DNA of 64,000 nucleotides, taken from positions 4,898,001 through 4,962,000 of the forward strand of contig NZ_CP022098.1 of NCBI RefSeq assembly GCF_002305875.1, in the 5' to 3' direction. The first letter of the stretch is position 1; each line of letters starts with the position of its first letter. This document shows, piece after piece, positions 10,261 to 19,494 of the stretch. A program made the position numbers and the translations under genes. Origin of the DNA: Cystobacter fuscus. GTDB taxonomy: Bacteria; Myxococcota; Myxococcia; Myxococcales; Myxococcaceae. Under the pieces are notes generated by a model. The model was not told the origin of the DNA. It worked only from the letters and a program-made list of their open reading frames with translations, and ran no database searches.

Positions 10261-11640
10261 ATGGACTCCAAGTCGGATGATGACAAGGTGGTGCCCTTCC
10301 GCAGGCGCCATGCCTCCCGCTCCATGGAAACCGGGCACCCGGGCCTCGAGCCCGATGCGCTCTATGTCTTCAAGCTGGGACCCCTGGAAACGCAGGAGGG
10401 CCGGTGCTTCGTCTATTTCGCCCTGCGAGGGGATGGGACAGCCCACCATCCGGAGGTGGCGGAAGGCGACGCCAGGGGACTGGCCCGGTTGGCCCCCCAT
10501 TTCCCGGGGCACCGTCTCTACTGTGAGCCCCGGCTGGCGCGCGCTGGGGCCTCGTATGGTTTCGTCTCTCGCCCCGTACCTCGGGAGCTGTTCCCGTTAC
10601 GAGCCATGATGGCGCTCTCCACGCAATGGGGTCCGCTGGGTCCGAAGGATGTCCCACCCGAGTTCTTCCCGCGGCTCCTCGAGGCGGCCGGTGCCCTGTG
10701 GCGGGCTCGACCCTGGGAACTGTGGACGAACATCGAGGTGCTCACGCTGCGGCTGGAGGGCCCCGTCCCTGGCTGGCGCGAGCTGTGCGTGCTGGGCAAT
10801 GGGGGCGAGGAGTTCGGCTTCGCGCTCTACGAACAACCCGGCTCCATCATGCGCCTGGGCCAACTCCCGGAAGTCGAACGCATGAAGCAGTCGCTCCACC
10901 AGGAGTGCCTCGCCCTGATCTTCGAGGAGGAGCCCGCCTGGGTGCGCGCCGAGGTTCGCCGGCTCGCCGGCCTTCCCATGTTTCCCTCCCCACTGCGCTT
11001 GTCGGGTGGAGGCTTCGTCCCCCTGCGCCGGGAGGATCTGTTGACGCTCCTCGCGCTCACCCGAGCCCTCGCACGGCTCTCGCCAGAACAGCTCGAGCTT
11101 CGAGAAGAGGCGTCGTTGGGTGGGCTGCGCGTCAGTGCGCACATCCGCGCCCACGTGCCACTCTTCACCGCGAGGCGTCCCCCGCCCGTGTCTCCGCCGA
11201 GGCGTCCTCGGCCTGTCGAGCCGGGTACCGTGCCTCCGCCCCGGGTACCACCCCCTCCCCATCGCAAGATTTCCCAGACGCTCATCTCCTTCGTCGAGCC
11301 GCTCATTCCAGAGCCCGAGGAGCTGGACCCCGAACAATTCATGACAATGCTCGAGTTGGCGGTCACCACCTGGAACGCGGTGGTGTTCGACACCTGGGAG
11401 CCTGGGAAGGACAGGGTGGAGGCCACTCGGGCCGCCCTTCGGTCGCTTCAGGGGAAGGTGCGCGAGCTGTTGCTGCCTTTCTTCGAGGCCCTGGTGGAGC
11501 GCAAGCGAAGCGGTTTCCCGGAGGATCCCCGGTTGATGGGCGGACTGCAGGTCCACTGGACCCAGGAGGGAGAGCCGCGTCTGCGGTTGCAATGGCGCCT
11601 GCCGGGAGCCCCCGCCCCCCGAAGGGGGTCAGACGATTGA
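10261..11640 (+). CDS. Hypothetical protein with proline-rich linker
   Basis: 459 residues starting at an ATG about 200 bp from the divergent VWA lipoprotein gene. No signal peptide or membrane segment is visible. A long N-terminal region (~1-300) is followed by a Pro/Arg-rich linker (around RRPPPVSPPRRPRPVEPG) and a C-terminal helical region of ~110 residues. No family was recognised. Codon usage matches the chromosome. It ends 23 bp from the convergent DUF1501 gene. Confidence 0.7.
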   Translation: MDSKSDDDKVVPFRRRHASRSMETGHPGLEPDALYVFKLGPLETQEGRCFVYFALRGDGTAHHPEVAEGDARGLARLAPHFPGHRLYCEPRLARAGASYGFVSRPVPRELFPLRAMMALSTQWGPLGPKDVPPEFFPRLLEAAGALWRARPWELWTNIEVLTLRLEGPVPGWRELCVLGNGGEEFGFALYEQPGSIMRLGQLPEVERMKQSLHQECLALIFEEEPAWVRAEVRRLAGLPMFPSPLRLSGGGFVPLRREDLLTLLALTRALARLSPEQLELREEASLGGLRVSAHIRAHVPLFTARRPPPVSPPRRPRPVEPGTVPPPRVPPPPHRKISQTLISFVEPLIPEPEELDPEQFMTMLELAVTTWNAVVFDTWEPGKDRVEATRAALRSLQGKVRELLLPFFEALVERKRSGFPEDPRLMGGLQVHWTQEGEPRLRLQWRLPGAPAPRRGSDD

Positions 11641-11663
11641 CACCTTGGTCTCGATGGCTCGGC

Positions 11664-13220
11664 TCAGGTGCGCACGAAAGCGCTCGCGTCGGGGAGTCCG
11701 CTGCCAGAGGTATCCACGCCCAGGGCGCTCAGGATGCCGGAGAAGATGTCGGGCTCGTTCGTCTCCACCTTGCCCGGTCGTGGAGCTCCGGTGCGCGGGT
11801 CGAATCCGTAGGTCAGCGTGGTGCCCTTGTCGATCCCACCCAGCACCGTGTTGCCCTTGAGCATCGGCGAGAGCATCAAGAAGCCATTGTTGAGGTCATG
11901 CCCGGTGCTGAACGCCATGGTGTCATTGGGCCGCGAGCGCGTGCGCCCGAATTCGGTCGCCACGTAGATGAGCGTACGGTCCCACATGCTCTCGCCGGTG
12001 GTCCCGTCGAAGGGCTCCGCCTTGAGCAGGTCGATGAGCTTGTCCACCACGTCCATCACCCGTGCCCACATGAAGGCCTGACCCGCGCGATGATCGGTGT
12101 GGCTGAAGTCGAAGGCCAGCGGTGGGTTGGCGATGGGAGCCTGTTCATCGTTCCCCACCGCCACGTTGAACGACGGGCCAATCGTCACCGTCACCGACAC
12201 CCGGTACTTGAGGAGCAGGAACGCCAGCGCCGCCTGTCCTTGCACGGGGTCGGTCAGGTAATCCGGGAAGAGCGTGCGCAGCCGATCCCCATCGGGGGAG
12301 CTCGACAGGCCGTACTCCGTGAGAGGCATCTTCGGCGGCTGGTCGGGCAGCACGTTGAGGCGGTTGATCAGATCCTTCGCCTCCAGCGCGGGTTGCCCCA
12401 CGATGCGCTGCTCGTTCCACCGCTGGAGCGCCGCCGCGTTCTCGAAGGTCCGCCCGAAGACCGATTGTGAATCGAGCGTATTGCGCGTGCGCCGGGCCAT
12501 CTCCACCACGTCGCGTGGGGGCGCGTCCTTGATGCCCTTGCCGCCGTCGAGCCCCAATGGCCAGAACGAGGCGTTGGACACCACCTCCCCGTAGCAGTAC
12601 GAGGGCAGCGAACCATCGGTGCCGCGCTCGGAGTAGCCGCCCATTCCCATGTTCACGTTGGGAATGGGGAAGCCCGCGCCATGCTGCAGGGCCACGCACT
12701 CCTGCAGCGTGCGGCCGCGCCAGGCGGCGTTGCCGGTGATGCTCCGCTTCTGCGCGATGGCATGGTTCACCGAGGTGCCCACCGAGGTGGCCACGAGCAT
12801 GGAGTCCTTGTGCTTGCGCACGAAGGGCAGCTGATCCGTGTTCACCCACTGGGGGATGGTGCCCAGCATTTGGTTGCTCACCTTCACCGCGCGGAACGGA
12901 GAGCCGTCCACGCCCCGCACCTGCTCGTCGGGGAAGGTGTTGAGCCGCGAGGCGTTGGCGCCGGCTTCCGAGGCGCGCACCGCCAGCAGGCTGTCGACGA
13001 TGGAGGCGCCTCCGGCGGCGCCCACCACGATGAGGAAGCGGGGCTTGCCATCGAGGCGGGCGTGGCGCACGCCCCCGAGCCGCTCGAGTGTCTCCGGGGT
13101 GTTGAGCCCGTCACGGCAGCCCGTCAGCAGGGGTCCCAGCGTCGCGGAGCCCGCCGCGCACAGCGAGAGTGCCTTCAACATTTCCCGGCGCGAGAGCCGA
13201 CCATTGTCGCGGAGTGACAT
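11664..13220 (-). CDS. DUF1501 family secreted protein
   Basis: 518 residues from the ATG at 13220, supported by AAAGGA 8 nt upstream and by a leader with a Tat-like start (MSLRDNGRLSRREMLKALSL) containing RR. Central and C-terminal segments such as FGRTRSRPNDTM and FSTGHDLNNGFLML match the DUF1501 (sulfatase-like) family. It is the last gene of a three-gene run; only 11 bp separate it from the lipoprotein gene upstream. DUF1501 proteins commonly sit next to DUF1800 or haem-binding partners and are thought to be exported, but the reaction is unknown. Confidence 0.85.
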   Translation of the reverse strand: MSLRDNGRLSRREMLKALSLCAAGSATLGPLLTGCRDGLNTPETLERLGGVRHARLDGKPRFLIVVGAAGGASIVDSLLAVRASEAGANASRLNTFPDEQVRGVDGSPFRAVKVSNQMLGTIPQWVNTDQLPFVRKHKDSMLVATSVGTSVNHAIAQKRSITGNAAWRGRTLQECVALQHGAGFPIPNVNMGMGGYSERGTDGSLPSYCYGEVVSNASFWPLGLDGGKGIKDAPPRDVVEMARRTRNTLDSQSVFGRTFENAAALQRWNEQRIVGQPALEAKDLINRLNVLPDQPPKMPLTEYGLSSSPDGDRLRTLFPDYLTDPVQGQAALAFLLLKYRVSVTVTIGPSFNVAVGNDEQAPIANPPLAFDFSHTDHRAGQAFMWARVMDVVDKLIDLLKAEPFDGTTGESMWDRTLIYVATEFGRTRSRPNDTMAFSTGHDLNNGFLMLSPMLKGNTVLGGIDKGTTLTYGFDPRTGAPRPGKVETNEPDIFSGILSALGVDTSGSGLPDASAFVRT

Positions 13221-13231
13221 GTCATTTTCCT

Positions 13232-13894
13232 TTAGAAGAAGATGGATTCGGCGGAGGAGAGGACGACGAAGCAGGCGGCCTTCATCCAGTCGCGGCCGGG
13301 CGCCTGACTGCTCGAGGCTTCGATGTCGGTGGCCAGTTGCGACAGCGTGCCCACCTCGGCCTCCGTGGGGTCTCGCAACAGCGCGCGCTGGTAGAGCGCG
13401 GTGATGGCGTTCTTCACCGGTTCTCCCTCCCGGCTCGCCAGACGCCCCTGGGAGTCGAGCTCGATGCCCCCGAAGATGACAGCCTCCGCGGGGAGGGTGA
13501 CGTCGAGCGTGACGCGCCGGACGCAAGCCGCCGTCGCCACGCGGTCCACGGCGATGGGCGTGGTCACTCCGGTCAAGGGCAGCGGCTCGTAGAAGCCAAG
13601 GCCGTAGGGGTCGACGCCTCCCAGGGCCACGGTGTGCACGGAAGCGGTGCAGGAGTATTGGCCCAACTCGTTGCACACCTGCTCGACGGGCAGGGACAAC
13701 GCCGCCGCGAAGTCGGACGCCAGCCGCTCCGGGCCCTTGAAGCGCGGGTTGTTGCGCGAGGAGCGTGCCAGCTCGGCGGGTGGTGGCGTGCCCGGGTCCT
13801 GCCCCGGTGGAGTGGGGGAGGGAGCGGGGGACGGGCAGGCGGTAAGAGCGCAGGCGGCGGACAGGAACAACACGCGAAGGGAATCAGGGCGCAC
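13232..13894 (-). CDS. Lipoprotein, middle gene of the DUF1501 operon
   Basis: 220 residues from a GTG at 13894 that overlaps the stop of the upstream gene by 11 nt. The leader MRPDSLRVLFLSAACALTAC ends in a lipobox, followed by a Pro-rich spacer. The rest is soluble, without CXXCH or a recognised catalytic motif. The tail (AACFVVLSSAESIFF) resembles the C-terminal segment of proteins that accompany DUF1501. Tight coupling on both sides suggests a complex or sequential processing with its neighbours. Confidence 0.7.
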   Translation of the reverse strand: MRPDSLRVLFLSAACALTACPSPAPSPTPPGQDPGTPPPAELARSSRNNPRFKGPERLASDFAAALSLPVEQVCNELGQYSCTASVHTVALGGVDPYGLGFYEPLPLTGVTTPIAVDRVATAACVRRVTLDVTLPAEAVIFGGIELDSQGRLASREGEPVKNAITALYQRALLRDPTEAEVGTLSQLATDIEASSSQAPGRDWMKAACFVVLSSAESIFF

Positions 13895-15302
13895 CGTAGG
13901 CCTCCGTGCGGATCAGGTCATGAAGCATGCGCTGCACGCGGTACTGGTGCGTGCCCTTGAAGCGCTTCCAGGTGGTGACGAACTCGGCGTGCTCCTCGGG
14001 GGTGGGGGGATGGCCGATGAGCAGCTTCCAGTAGTCGGTGACGGTGGCGATGGCGAAGGCGTCGCTGTTGGCGCCCACCCGCGCCCACTCCACGAGGTTG
14101 TTCACCTTCTGGCCGAAGATGTAGCCGGCCTCGGGGGTCTGGGTGATGGTCGGCGCGACGTCACTGAAGTACGTCTCGAGGCGATTGGGGATGTAGTTCG
14201 CGGAGCTCTGCTGGTCCGTGAGGGAAATGCCCTGGTAGTTGCGGAAGGGGTAGCTCAGCGGGTCGAGCGTCGCATGGCAGGCCGCGCAGGCGGGCTCCGT
14301 CACGCCCTTGGCGTCGTAGTCGCGGGGCTCGTTGGGAATGCCGTAGAGGCCCTCTTGTCTGGCGATGTCGTAGCCCAGATATGCGCGGTAGGCCTGTGAC
14401 GCGGCGTTCCGAGGGATCGCGGTGAACATCACGAAGTAGACGAGGCTCCACGAGGAGGTGATGTTGCCCGCGCGGTGCTGCTCGTCCTGGACGTACAGCA
14501 TCGAATTCGGCTTCGTCGTCATCGAGTAGCGCGTGGGGTTGGACTCCCTGCGCACGAAGTACTTCGCCGTCATCACCTCGCGCGCGTCGTGGTCGTCGAG
14601 CTGCGAATAGGCGTAGAGCGCGTAGTCGTCGTAGTAGTCGGCGAGGGGAATGGCTCCCTCGTCCTCTCCTTCCTTGAGCGAGCCCACCGGGCGGATCTTC
14701 GGGTGCGCGAGCTTCCACAACTGCCCGTTCTTGCCGCGCCAGAACTCGCTCTGGGTGCAGCGATCGAGCTCGGCGTCGAGCCGGACGCGTTGCGCCTCGG
14801 CGTTCAACGCGGCGAATTCCTCGAGCTGCGCGTAGGTGGGTGACTGCCCGCAGAAGTCGAGCCGCACGCGCCGGTACGCGAAGCGTGTGTCGTAGCGGCA
14901 CACGTCGTACTGGGGGTTGGTGCCCGCCGCGCAGCCGCCCGTCTCCACGGGGAAGCTGTTGGCGTCGGCCGGCAGGGTGCCTCGCTGGATCTCCACGAGG
15001 TTCGGCACGCCGTCGCCATCGGCATCCGCCGACTCGGCGGCCCTCAGTGCGGTGGGGAGTGCATAGGCGAAGTCATTGTCGGACAGCGGACGCGGCGCAC
15101 CGGGCGCCAGGTGGGGTTCCAACCCGGCTCCGAAGGCGTTGCGCTGTGGCGGCGCGACGTGACAGTAGGTGCAGGAGGGCTGTTGCCCGGTGCAAACGGG
15201 TGCCGAAGGATAGGTGGTGCAGAACACTCCGCCGGCGGGCGGTTTGGCGAACACCTCCCCCGACACGAAAAGGGCCGCCCCCAGAATGAATCGTCGAAGC
15301 AC
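13884..15302 (-). CDS. Secreted protein with two CXXCH haem-binding motifs
   Basis: 472 residues from a GTG at 15302, picked because AGGAG precedes it by about 6 nt and a signal peptide follows (LRRFILGAALFVSGEVFA). A longer reading would need a TTG start with no ribosome site. Two c-type haem sites are visible: CTYCH near residue 43 and CAACH near residue 320. A Ca-binding-like DADGDGVPNLVEI stretch lies between them. The architecture recalls cytochrome-like partner proteins of DUF1501. First gene of the operon. Likely periplasmic or surface-exposed; electron-transfer role inferred from the haem motifs. Confidence 0.8.
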   Translation of the reverse strand: MLRRFILGAALFVSGEVFAKPPAGGVFCTTYPSAPVCTGQQPSCTYCHVAPPQRNAFGAGLEPHLAPGAPRPLSDNDFAYALPTALRAAESADADGDGVPNLVEIQRGTLPADANSFPVETGGCAAGTNPQYDVCRYDTRFAYRRVRLDFCGQSPTYAQLEEFAALNAEAQRVRLDAELDRCTQSEFWRGKNGQLWKLAHPKIRPVGSLKEGEDEGAIPLADYYDDYALYAYSQLDDHDAREVMTAKYFVRRESNPTRYSMTTKPNSMLYVQDEQHRAGNITSSWSLVYFVMFTAIPRNAASQAYRAYLGYDIARQEGLYGIPNEPRDYDAKGVTEPACAACHATLDPLSYPFRNYQGISLTDQQSSANYIPNRLETYFSDVAPTITQTPEAGYIFGQKVNNLVEWARVGANSDAFAIATVTDYWKLLIGHPPTPEEHAEFVTTWKRFKGTHQYRVQRMLHDLIRTEAYGAP

Positions 15303-15401
15303 CTGTGCTCCTCGTGAATTGGGTCTTCCGATTCCATGGAAAACCAATCCCCCCTCGACGTGTCACCGGGCACGGCGGATTTTGTATTTCGAGAAATCAG
15401 G

Positions 15402-16154
15402 TCAGTTCAGGTGGAACAGTGTCTGGACGTTGACGCCGAGGATGAGGTCGCGTTCGGCCTCGGACACGGGCAGCAGGCTGATCTTCTTGAGCTCCAGCCC
15501 CGGGTGGGACATGGGGAACTCGGAGCCGAAGACGAGCTTGCTCGCGCCCGTCTTCTTCACCGTCTCCTGCAGGTGCATGAAGGTACCCAGGGACGTCTCC
15601 AGGAAGAAGTTGTCGAGGCTCGCGGCCGCGTCCACCACGTCCGTGTCCGCCTGGGGCCCGCCCATGTGCTCGAGCAGGAAGCACGTCTTGGGGAAGCGCC
15701 GGGCGAGCTGGATGAAGTCTCCGGGGTTCGCCCCTGTCCGGAAGCCGACGTGGGAGACGATCGGAATGTCTCGCTCGCCACAGAGCGACGCGAGCGCCGC
15801 CATGCACTCGTCCAGGAACGAGAACCGGTGGACGAGGGGGCTCACGAGCAGGCCCCGGAAGCCCCGGGACACCCACTCCTCCAGCGCCTCCGGGGCGTGC
15901 GGCGGGCGCGGGTCCAGGCACGCCACGGCGGCCAGCCCGGGATGGGCGAGCACGGCTTGCTGGATGTAGTCATTGCAGGGGATGGGGTCGGCCTGGCGCC
16001 TGCCGGAGGTGAACTCGTTCATCCGACGGACATCCACCATGCCCCCTGGACAGACGAGGCCCTGCTTGATGCCGCTGCGGTCCAGCTGCGAGAGGTAGTG
16101 CTCCACCGAGCCATAGGGCTTGGGGCACAGATGCGCGTGTGCGTCGATGATCAT
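15402..16154 (-). CDS. Amidohydrolase family protein (amidohydro_2)
   Basis: 250 residues from the ATG at 16154. The N-terminal metal site IDAHAHL (HxH) and later VSHVGF and LLEHMGG histidines, plus the terminal FGSEFPM acidic position, fit the amidohydrolase_2 TIM barrel (decarboxylases and lactonases such as LigI/ACMSD relatives). It follows the PaaK-like ligase gene after 31 bp on the same strand, so the two probably form one transcript acting on a carboxylic acid. Substrate unknown. Confidence 0.85.
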   Translation of the reverse strand: MIIDAHAHLCPKPYGSVEHYLSQLDRSGIKQGLVCPGGMVDVRRMNEFTSGRRQADPIPCNDYIQQAVLAHPGLAAVACLDPRPPHAPEALEEWVSRGFRGLLVSPLVHRFSFLDECMAALASLCGERDIPIVSHVGFRTGANPGDFIQLARRFPKTCFLLEHMGGPQADTDVVDAAASLDNFFLETSLGTFMHLQETVKKTGASKLVFGSEFPMSHPGLELKKISLLPVSEAERDLILGVNVQTLFHLN

Positions 16155-16185
16155 GCCGCGACTCCTTGCTGGGGTGGGACTGTCC

Positions 16186-17490
16186 TCACTCGCGCACGAC
16201 GCGCAGGGTCTTGGTACCCGTGCGGGGCAGGCGCTCGACGAACTCGATGTCCAAGGGCAGGTGCGTGAAGGCCTCCATCCTGCTGGCCAGCGTGCTGCCC
16301 AGCTCCCGGGAGGGCCGCACCCCGGTGGCGGGCTCACATCGGACCTTGATGCGGGCGGTGTTCGAGGCGGGCACGACGAAGTGGAACCAGTTGCCCACCT
16401 CGGGCATGCGCATGAGGAATTCCTCCAGGAAGAGGGGTGACACGCGCTGGCCCCGGTAGTGGAGCTGCTCGAAGGCCCGGCCACGCACGCGGAAGCGGCT
16501 CGCCGTGGCGCCGCAGGTGCACGTGTCCTTCTCGAACACCCCCAGGTCCCCGGTACGAAAGCGCAGCAGGGGACTGTCGTGGCGCAGCAGCGCCGTCACG
16601 ACGAGCTCTCCCACCGAGCCCGGGGGCAGGGGCACCCCGGTGTCGGGGGCCACCACCTCGAGCAGGGTGTGGCCCTGGGTCAGGTGGTAGCCCTCGCGGG
16701 CCTCGCACTCCACGCCCATCATTCCGCCCTCCAGGGAGCCATAGAGGAAGAAGGCAGCGCAGCCCCAGAGCGCCTCCACGCGCCGCCGGAAGGAGGGAGA
16801 GCAGCCCTCGCCGGTGAGCCACATCTTCCGGGGGGCCATCGACGGCAGGGAGAGGCCCTGGTTGACCGCCTCCTCCGCCAGGGCGATGGCCCACGACGGA
16901 CTGGTGATGACGATGCTGGGACGAAGGTCTCGGAAGACCTTGAGGGTCTTCGCGGGCGTGGAGTACGCGCCGCCCTTCCCGGCGGCGATGACCGTGGCAT
17001 GGCTGCCCTCGGTGAACTCCCGGTGCATGGCCAGCCCCGAGGTGCTCATCTCATAGGGCAGCGCATTGAGACACACGTCTCCCGGGGTGACCGGGAGCAG
17101 CGAGGGATAATGGGCGGACAGGTGATAGCGCAGATCCAACCGGCTCTGGGTGCTGTAGATCTCCTCGCCGCCGCTCGTGCCCGTGGAGACCTGGATGATC
17201 ATGATGTCCCGGCGCTCGCAGGTGAGCAGACGCCAGGGGTGTCCGCGCAGCTCCTCCTTGGTCAGGAAGGGCAGGCGCGGGAGATCCTCCAGGCCTCTGA
17301 TACTTCCGGGGCGGATGCCCGCCCGCTCCAGCTTCTCCCGGTAGAAGGGCGAGTACTCCTGGGCCCGGGTGGCCACGGCGCGCAGGGCCGCGGACTGATA
17401 GTCTTTCAATGTCTCGGGTGGCATCCGATCTGCCTGCTTCAAATCCGAGGTATGGCGGGAGATGATCGTGGCGAGTGTTGGTGTGTCCAT
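16186..17490 (-). CDS. Phenylacetate-CoA ligase-like (PaaK family) adenylate-forming enzyme
   Basis: 434 residues from the ATG at 17490; a longer reading starts at TTG and is not favoured. The ATP-binding P-loop is VSTGTSGGEEIY. A5-like YGSLEGG and the RFRTGDLG motif are clear, followed by a C-terminal domain ending in TGTKTLRVVRE with the conserved Lys. Length matches PaaK-type ligases. A Cys pair (CTCG) precedes the RFRVRGR hinge. Known for the family: activates an aryl or acyl acid as AMP ester, then CoA or amine thioester. Paired with the amidohydrolase downstream. Not obviously part of a complete phenylacetate pathway here. Confidence 0.85.
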   Translation of the reverse strand: MDTPTLATIISRHTSDLKQADRMPPETLKDYQSAALRAVATRAQEYSPFYREKLERAGIRPGSIRGLEDLPRLPFLTKEELRGHPWRLLTCERRDIMIIQVSTGTSGGEEIYSTQSRLDLRYHLSAHYPSLLPVTPGDVCLNALPYEMSTSGLAMHREFTEGSHATVIAAGKGGAYSTPAKTLKVFRDLRPSIVITSPSWAIALAEEAVNQGLSLPSMAPRKMWLTGEGCSPSFRRRVEALWGCAAFFLYGSLEGGMMGVECEAREGYHLTQGHTLLEVVAPDTGVPLPPGSVGELVVTALLRHDSPLLRFRTGDLGVFEKDTCTCGATASRFRVRGRAFEQLHYRGQRVSPLFLEEFLMRMPEVGNWFHFVVPASNTARIKVRCEPATGVRPSRELGSTLASRMEAFTHLPLDIEFVERLPRTGTKTLRVVRE

Positions 17491-17540
17491 GCTCTGCAAC
17501 GTGTGGACGGCGCGGACATGGATCAAGGACCTCGGACGTC

Positions 17541-17629
17541 GTCTGGAATGCAGACATACGAGCCCATCAATGGCTGTCGTCCAGGAGAGCGCTGCTTGGG
17601 GATGTCTGGTTCCTGAAAGTCAGACATCC
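17541..17629. promoter_or_regulatory. CAGACAT palindromes upstream of the PaaK-like gene
   Basis: The 379-bp gap between the PaaK-like gene (start 17490) and the lipoprotein gene (start 17870) holds no convincing gene. It contains GTCTG/CAGAC at 17541-17555 and a 9-bp perfect inverted repeat GGATGTCTG/CAGACATCC at 17600-17608 and 17621-17629 with a 12-nt loop. The shared CAGACAT box occurs three times in two orientations. This could be an operator for a dimeric regulator or a hairpin in a leader. No function is proven. Confidence 0.4.
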
Positions 17630-17869
17630 GCCGGGAGCCGCGGTTTACGCTTCCCGCCGTTCAAGGGAAGGTGCGACTCCAGATGGCTCGCCCGGGGATG
17701 TCCTTGAACGTCAGCAGGCTCTCTCGCACGGAGTCCCGCGGGCGGGAGGCATCGGGGAGCCGGGTCCGGTCGAGTCGTGCCAGGGCGCTCCTTCCATGGC
17801 ATGCCACCTCGGCTTCTTGCGCGACTTCCCCGAATGGGGTTGGCTGTGCATCGGAAGGTCTCACCCCAT

Positions 17870-19435
17870 ATGAATCGTTGCTTCTGGCTGGTCCTGGTGC
17901 TTCTGGTCATCTTGCCGGGATGTCCCTCCGGTTCCACGGGCGCCGACACCCGGCGCTACGCCTGCACCGGGGATGACGAGTGTGTCTCGGGCTTCGTCTG
18001 CCGTGCGGGCATGTGTCAGCGCCCCCTGGAGCCCGAGGGCCCGGACTCGGGCACTCCGGACTCGGGTACTCCGGACGCGGGGGGCCGTCCGCCGGTGAGC
18101 GTGGCTTTCGTCTCCGCAGCCCAGACGCTGGCCACGAGGGGATGCTCGGGCAAGGTGGAGCTCGAGGTGCGCGACAGCGGCGCCAACCCCGTCGTCCTCT
18201 CCTCTCCGAGAAGCATGACGCTGTCGGGAACGGGGCTCTCGTTCTTCTCCGACGAGGCGTGCACCACGCCGTTGTCCAATCCGGTGTTCGCCGCGGGCGC
18301 GACGCGCTCCGCCTTCTACTTCGAGGGCAGGACGAGCGGGACGATCACGCTCTCCGCGGCGGTGTCGGGTCTGAGCACGGTGAGGCAGGAGCAGACCATC
18401 CGGCCCGTGGTGCGCACGGGCTTTTGTGACATGCCCTCCGAGCGCCGTTCGGTGACCTGCCCCATCTCTCCGGGTCAGATCGATCTGTCGAAGACGATCC
18501 TGTTCGTCCAGGCCAATCCCGGGGGAACCAGTCCCGATGCCGCGAGCTTGCGCTGCTGGCTGTCGGGCAGGGACGCCCTCACCTGTGGACGCAATCAAGC
18601 CGGGGTCTACGTCTACATCGTGTGGAAGACCGTGGAGTTGGGGTCCGGGCTGAAGGTCCAGCACCTGCAGCCCACCTGCCAGGGGGGGAGCACCCTCTCG
18701 GTTCCCATCGAGCCCGTGACACCCTCGAAGACCTTTTTGTTGGTGTCGAGCGAGGTGAGCGGCTCGACGCTGGGAGACAACTTCTACACGGCGAAGCTGA
18801 CCGATACCAACAAGGTGGAGCTGCGTTTCTCCACCGCCTGCAACACCGCCTGGAAAGGCTCGCTCCAGGTCGTGGAGGCCGACGGAATCCAGGTCCACCG
18901 GGGCGCGGGGACGATGTCCGGAACCCAGACCCAGGTGGCCTATACCTCTCAGCCGGTCGTGAATCTCGCCTCCAGCGCGCTGCTCTTCACCTACCGGGTG
19001 TCCAACGTGGCCACGGCGAACCTGTGTGACCGGGTCCTGCGAGGCGAGATGTCCTCGAGCACGGGGGTCTCCTTCTCGCGGGGCGCGGGCACCACCACGG
19101 GATGCACGACGGCGGTCATCGAGGAGATCGCCTGGGAGCGGATCGACTTCAGGACGCTCGCGAAGGTGCAGGCGCTCACGGTGTCCATTGGCTCGGGCGA
19201 GAACGACACCCAGGCCAGCATTTCCTCGGTGGATGAATCGCGCACGGTGTCGTTCGCCAGCGGGCAGGCCATGAACGGCCAGGGAGGAGGCGAGTCGGCC
19301 TACTCAGGCAATGATCTCATCGGAGAGTCCCTCGGCGCGTTCGAGTTCAACTCGTCCACACAACTGCAGATCGCCCGCGACTCCGGTGAGAAGCTGGCGC
19401 GGTGGGGCGTCTACGTCGTGCAGTTCGAGCCCTGA
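17870..19435 (+). CDS. Lipoprotein with Cys-rich N-terminal motif, function unknown
   Basis: 521 residues from the ATG at 17870, chosen because MNRCFWLVLVLLVILPGC is a complete lipoprotein leader. A Cys-rich segment follows (YACTGDDECVSGFVCRAGMC), common in myxobacterial surface lipoproteins. Next is a short acidic Gly/Pro/Ser linker and a beta-rich body of about 430 residues. No catalytic motif was recognised. Probably outer-membrane or surface exposed. Its end converges with the DUF3396 gene. Confidence 0.7.
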   Translation: MNRCFWLVLVLLVILPGCPSGSTGADTRRYACTGDDECVSGFVCRAGMCQRPLEPEGPDSGTPDSGTPDAGGRPPVSVAFVSAAQTLATRGCSGKVELEVRDSGANPVVLSSPRSMTLSGTGLSFFSDEACTTPLSNPVFAAGATRSAFYFEGRTSGTITLSAAVSGLSTVRQEQTIRPVVRTGFCDMPSERRSVTCPISPGQIDLSKTILFVQANPGGTSPDAASLRCWLSGRDALTCGRNQAGVYVYIVWKTVELGSGLKVQHLQPTCQGGSTLSVPIEPVTPSKTFLLVSSEVSGSTLGDNFYTAKLTDTNKVELRFSTACNTAWKGSLQVVEADGIQVHRGAGTMSGTQTQVAYTSQPVVNLASSALLFTYRVSNVATANLCDRVLRGEMSSSTGVSFSRGAGTTTGCTTAVIEEIAWERIDFRTLAKVQALTVSIGSGENDTQASISSVDESRTVSFASGQAMNGQGGGESAYSGNDLIGESLGAFEFNSSTQLQIARDSGEKLARWGVYVVQFEP

Positions 19436-19443
19436 ACCCGGGC

Positions 19444-19461
19444 CCGCCACCTGGCTGGCGG
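19444..19461. terminator. Small hairpin between convergent genes
   Basis: CCGCCA and TGGCGG form a 6-bp stem with a 6-nt loop between the convergent lipoprotein and DUF3396 genes. No T-tract follows on either strand, so this is a weak terminator candidate only. Confidence 0.25.
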
Positions 19462-19494
19462 CGCTGGCCGTTGAGGGTGTGCCCCCAGAGTGCG

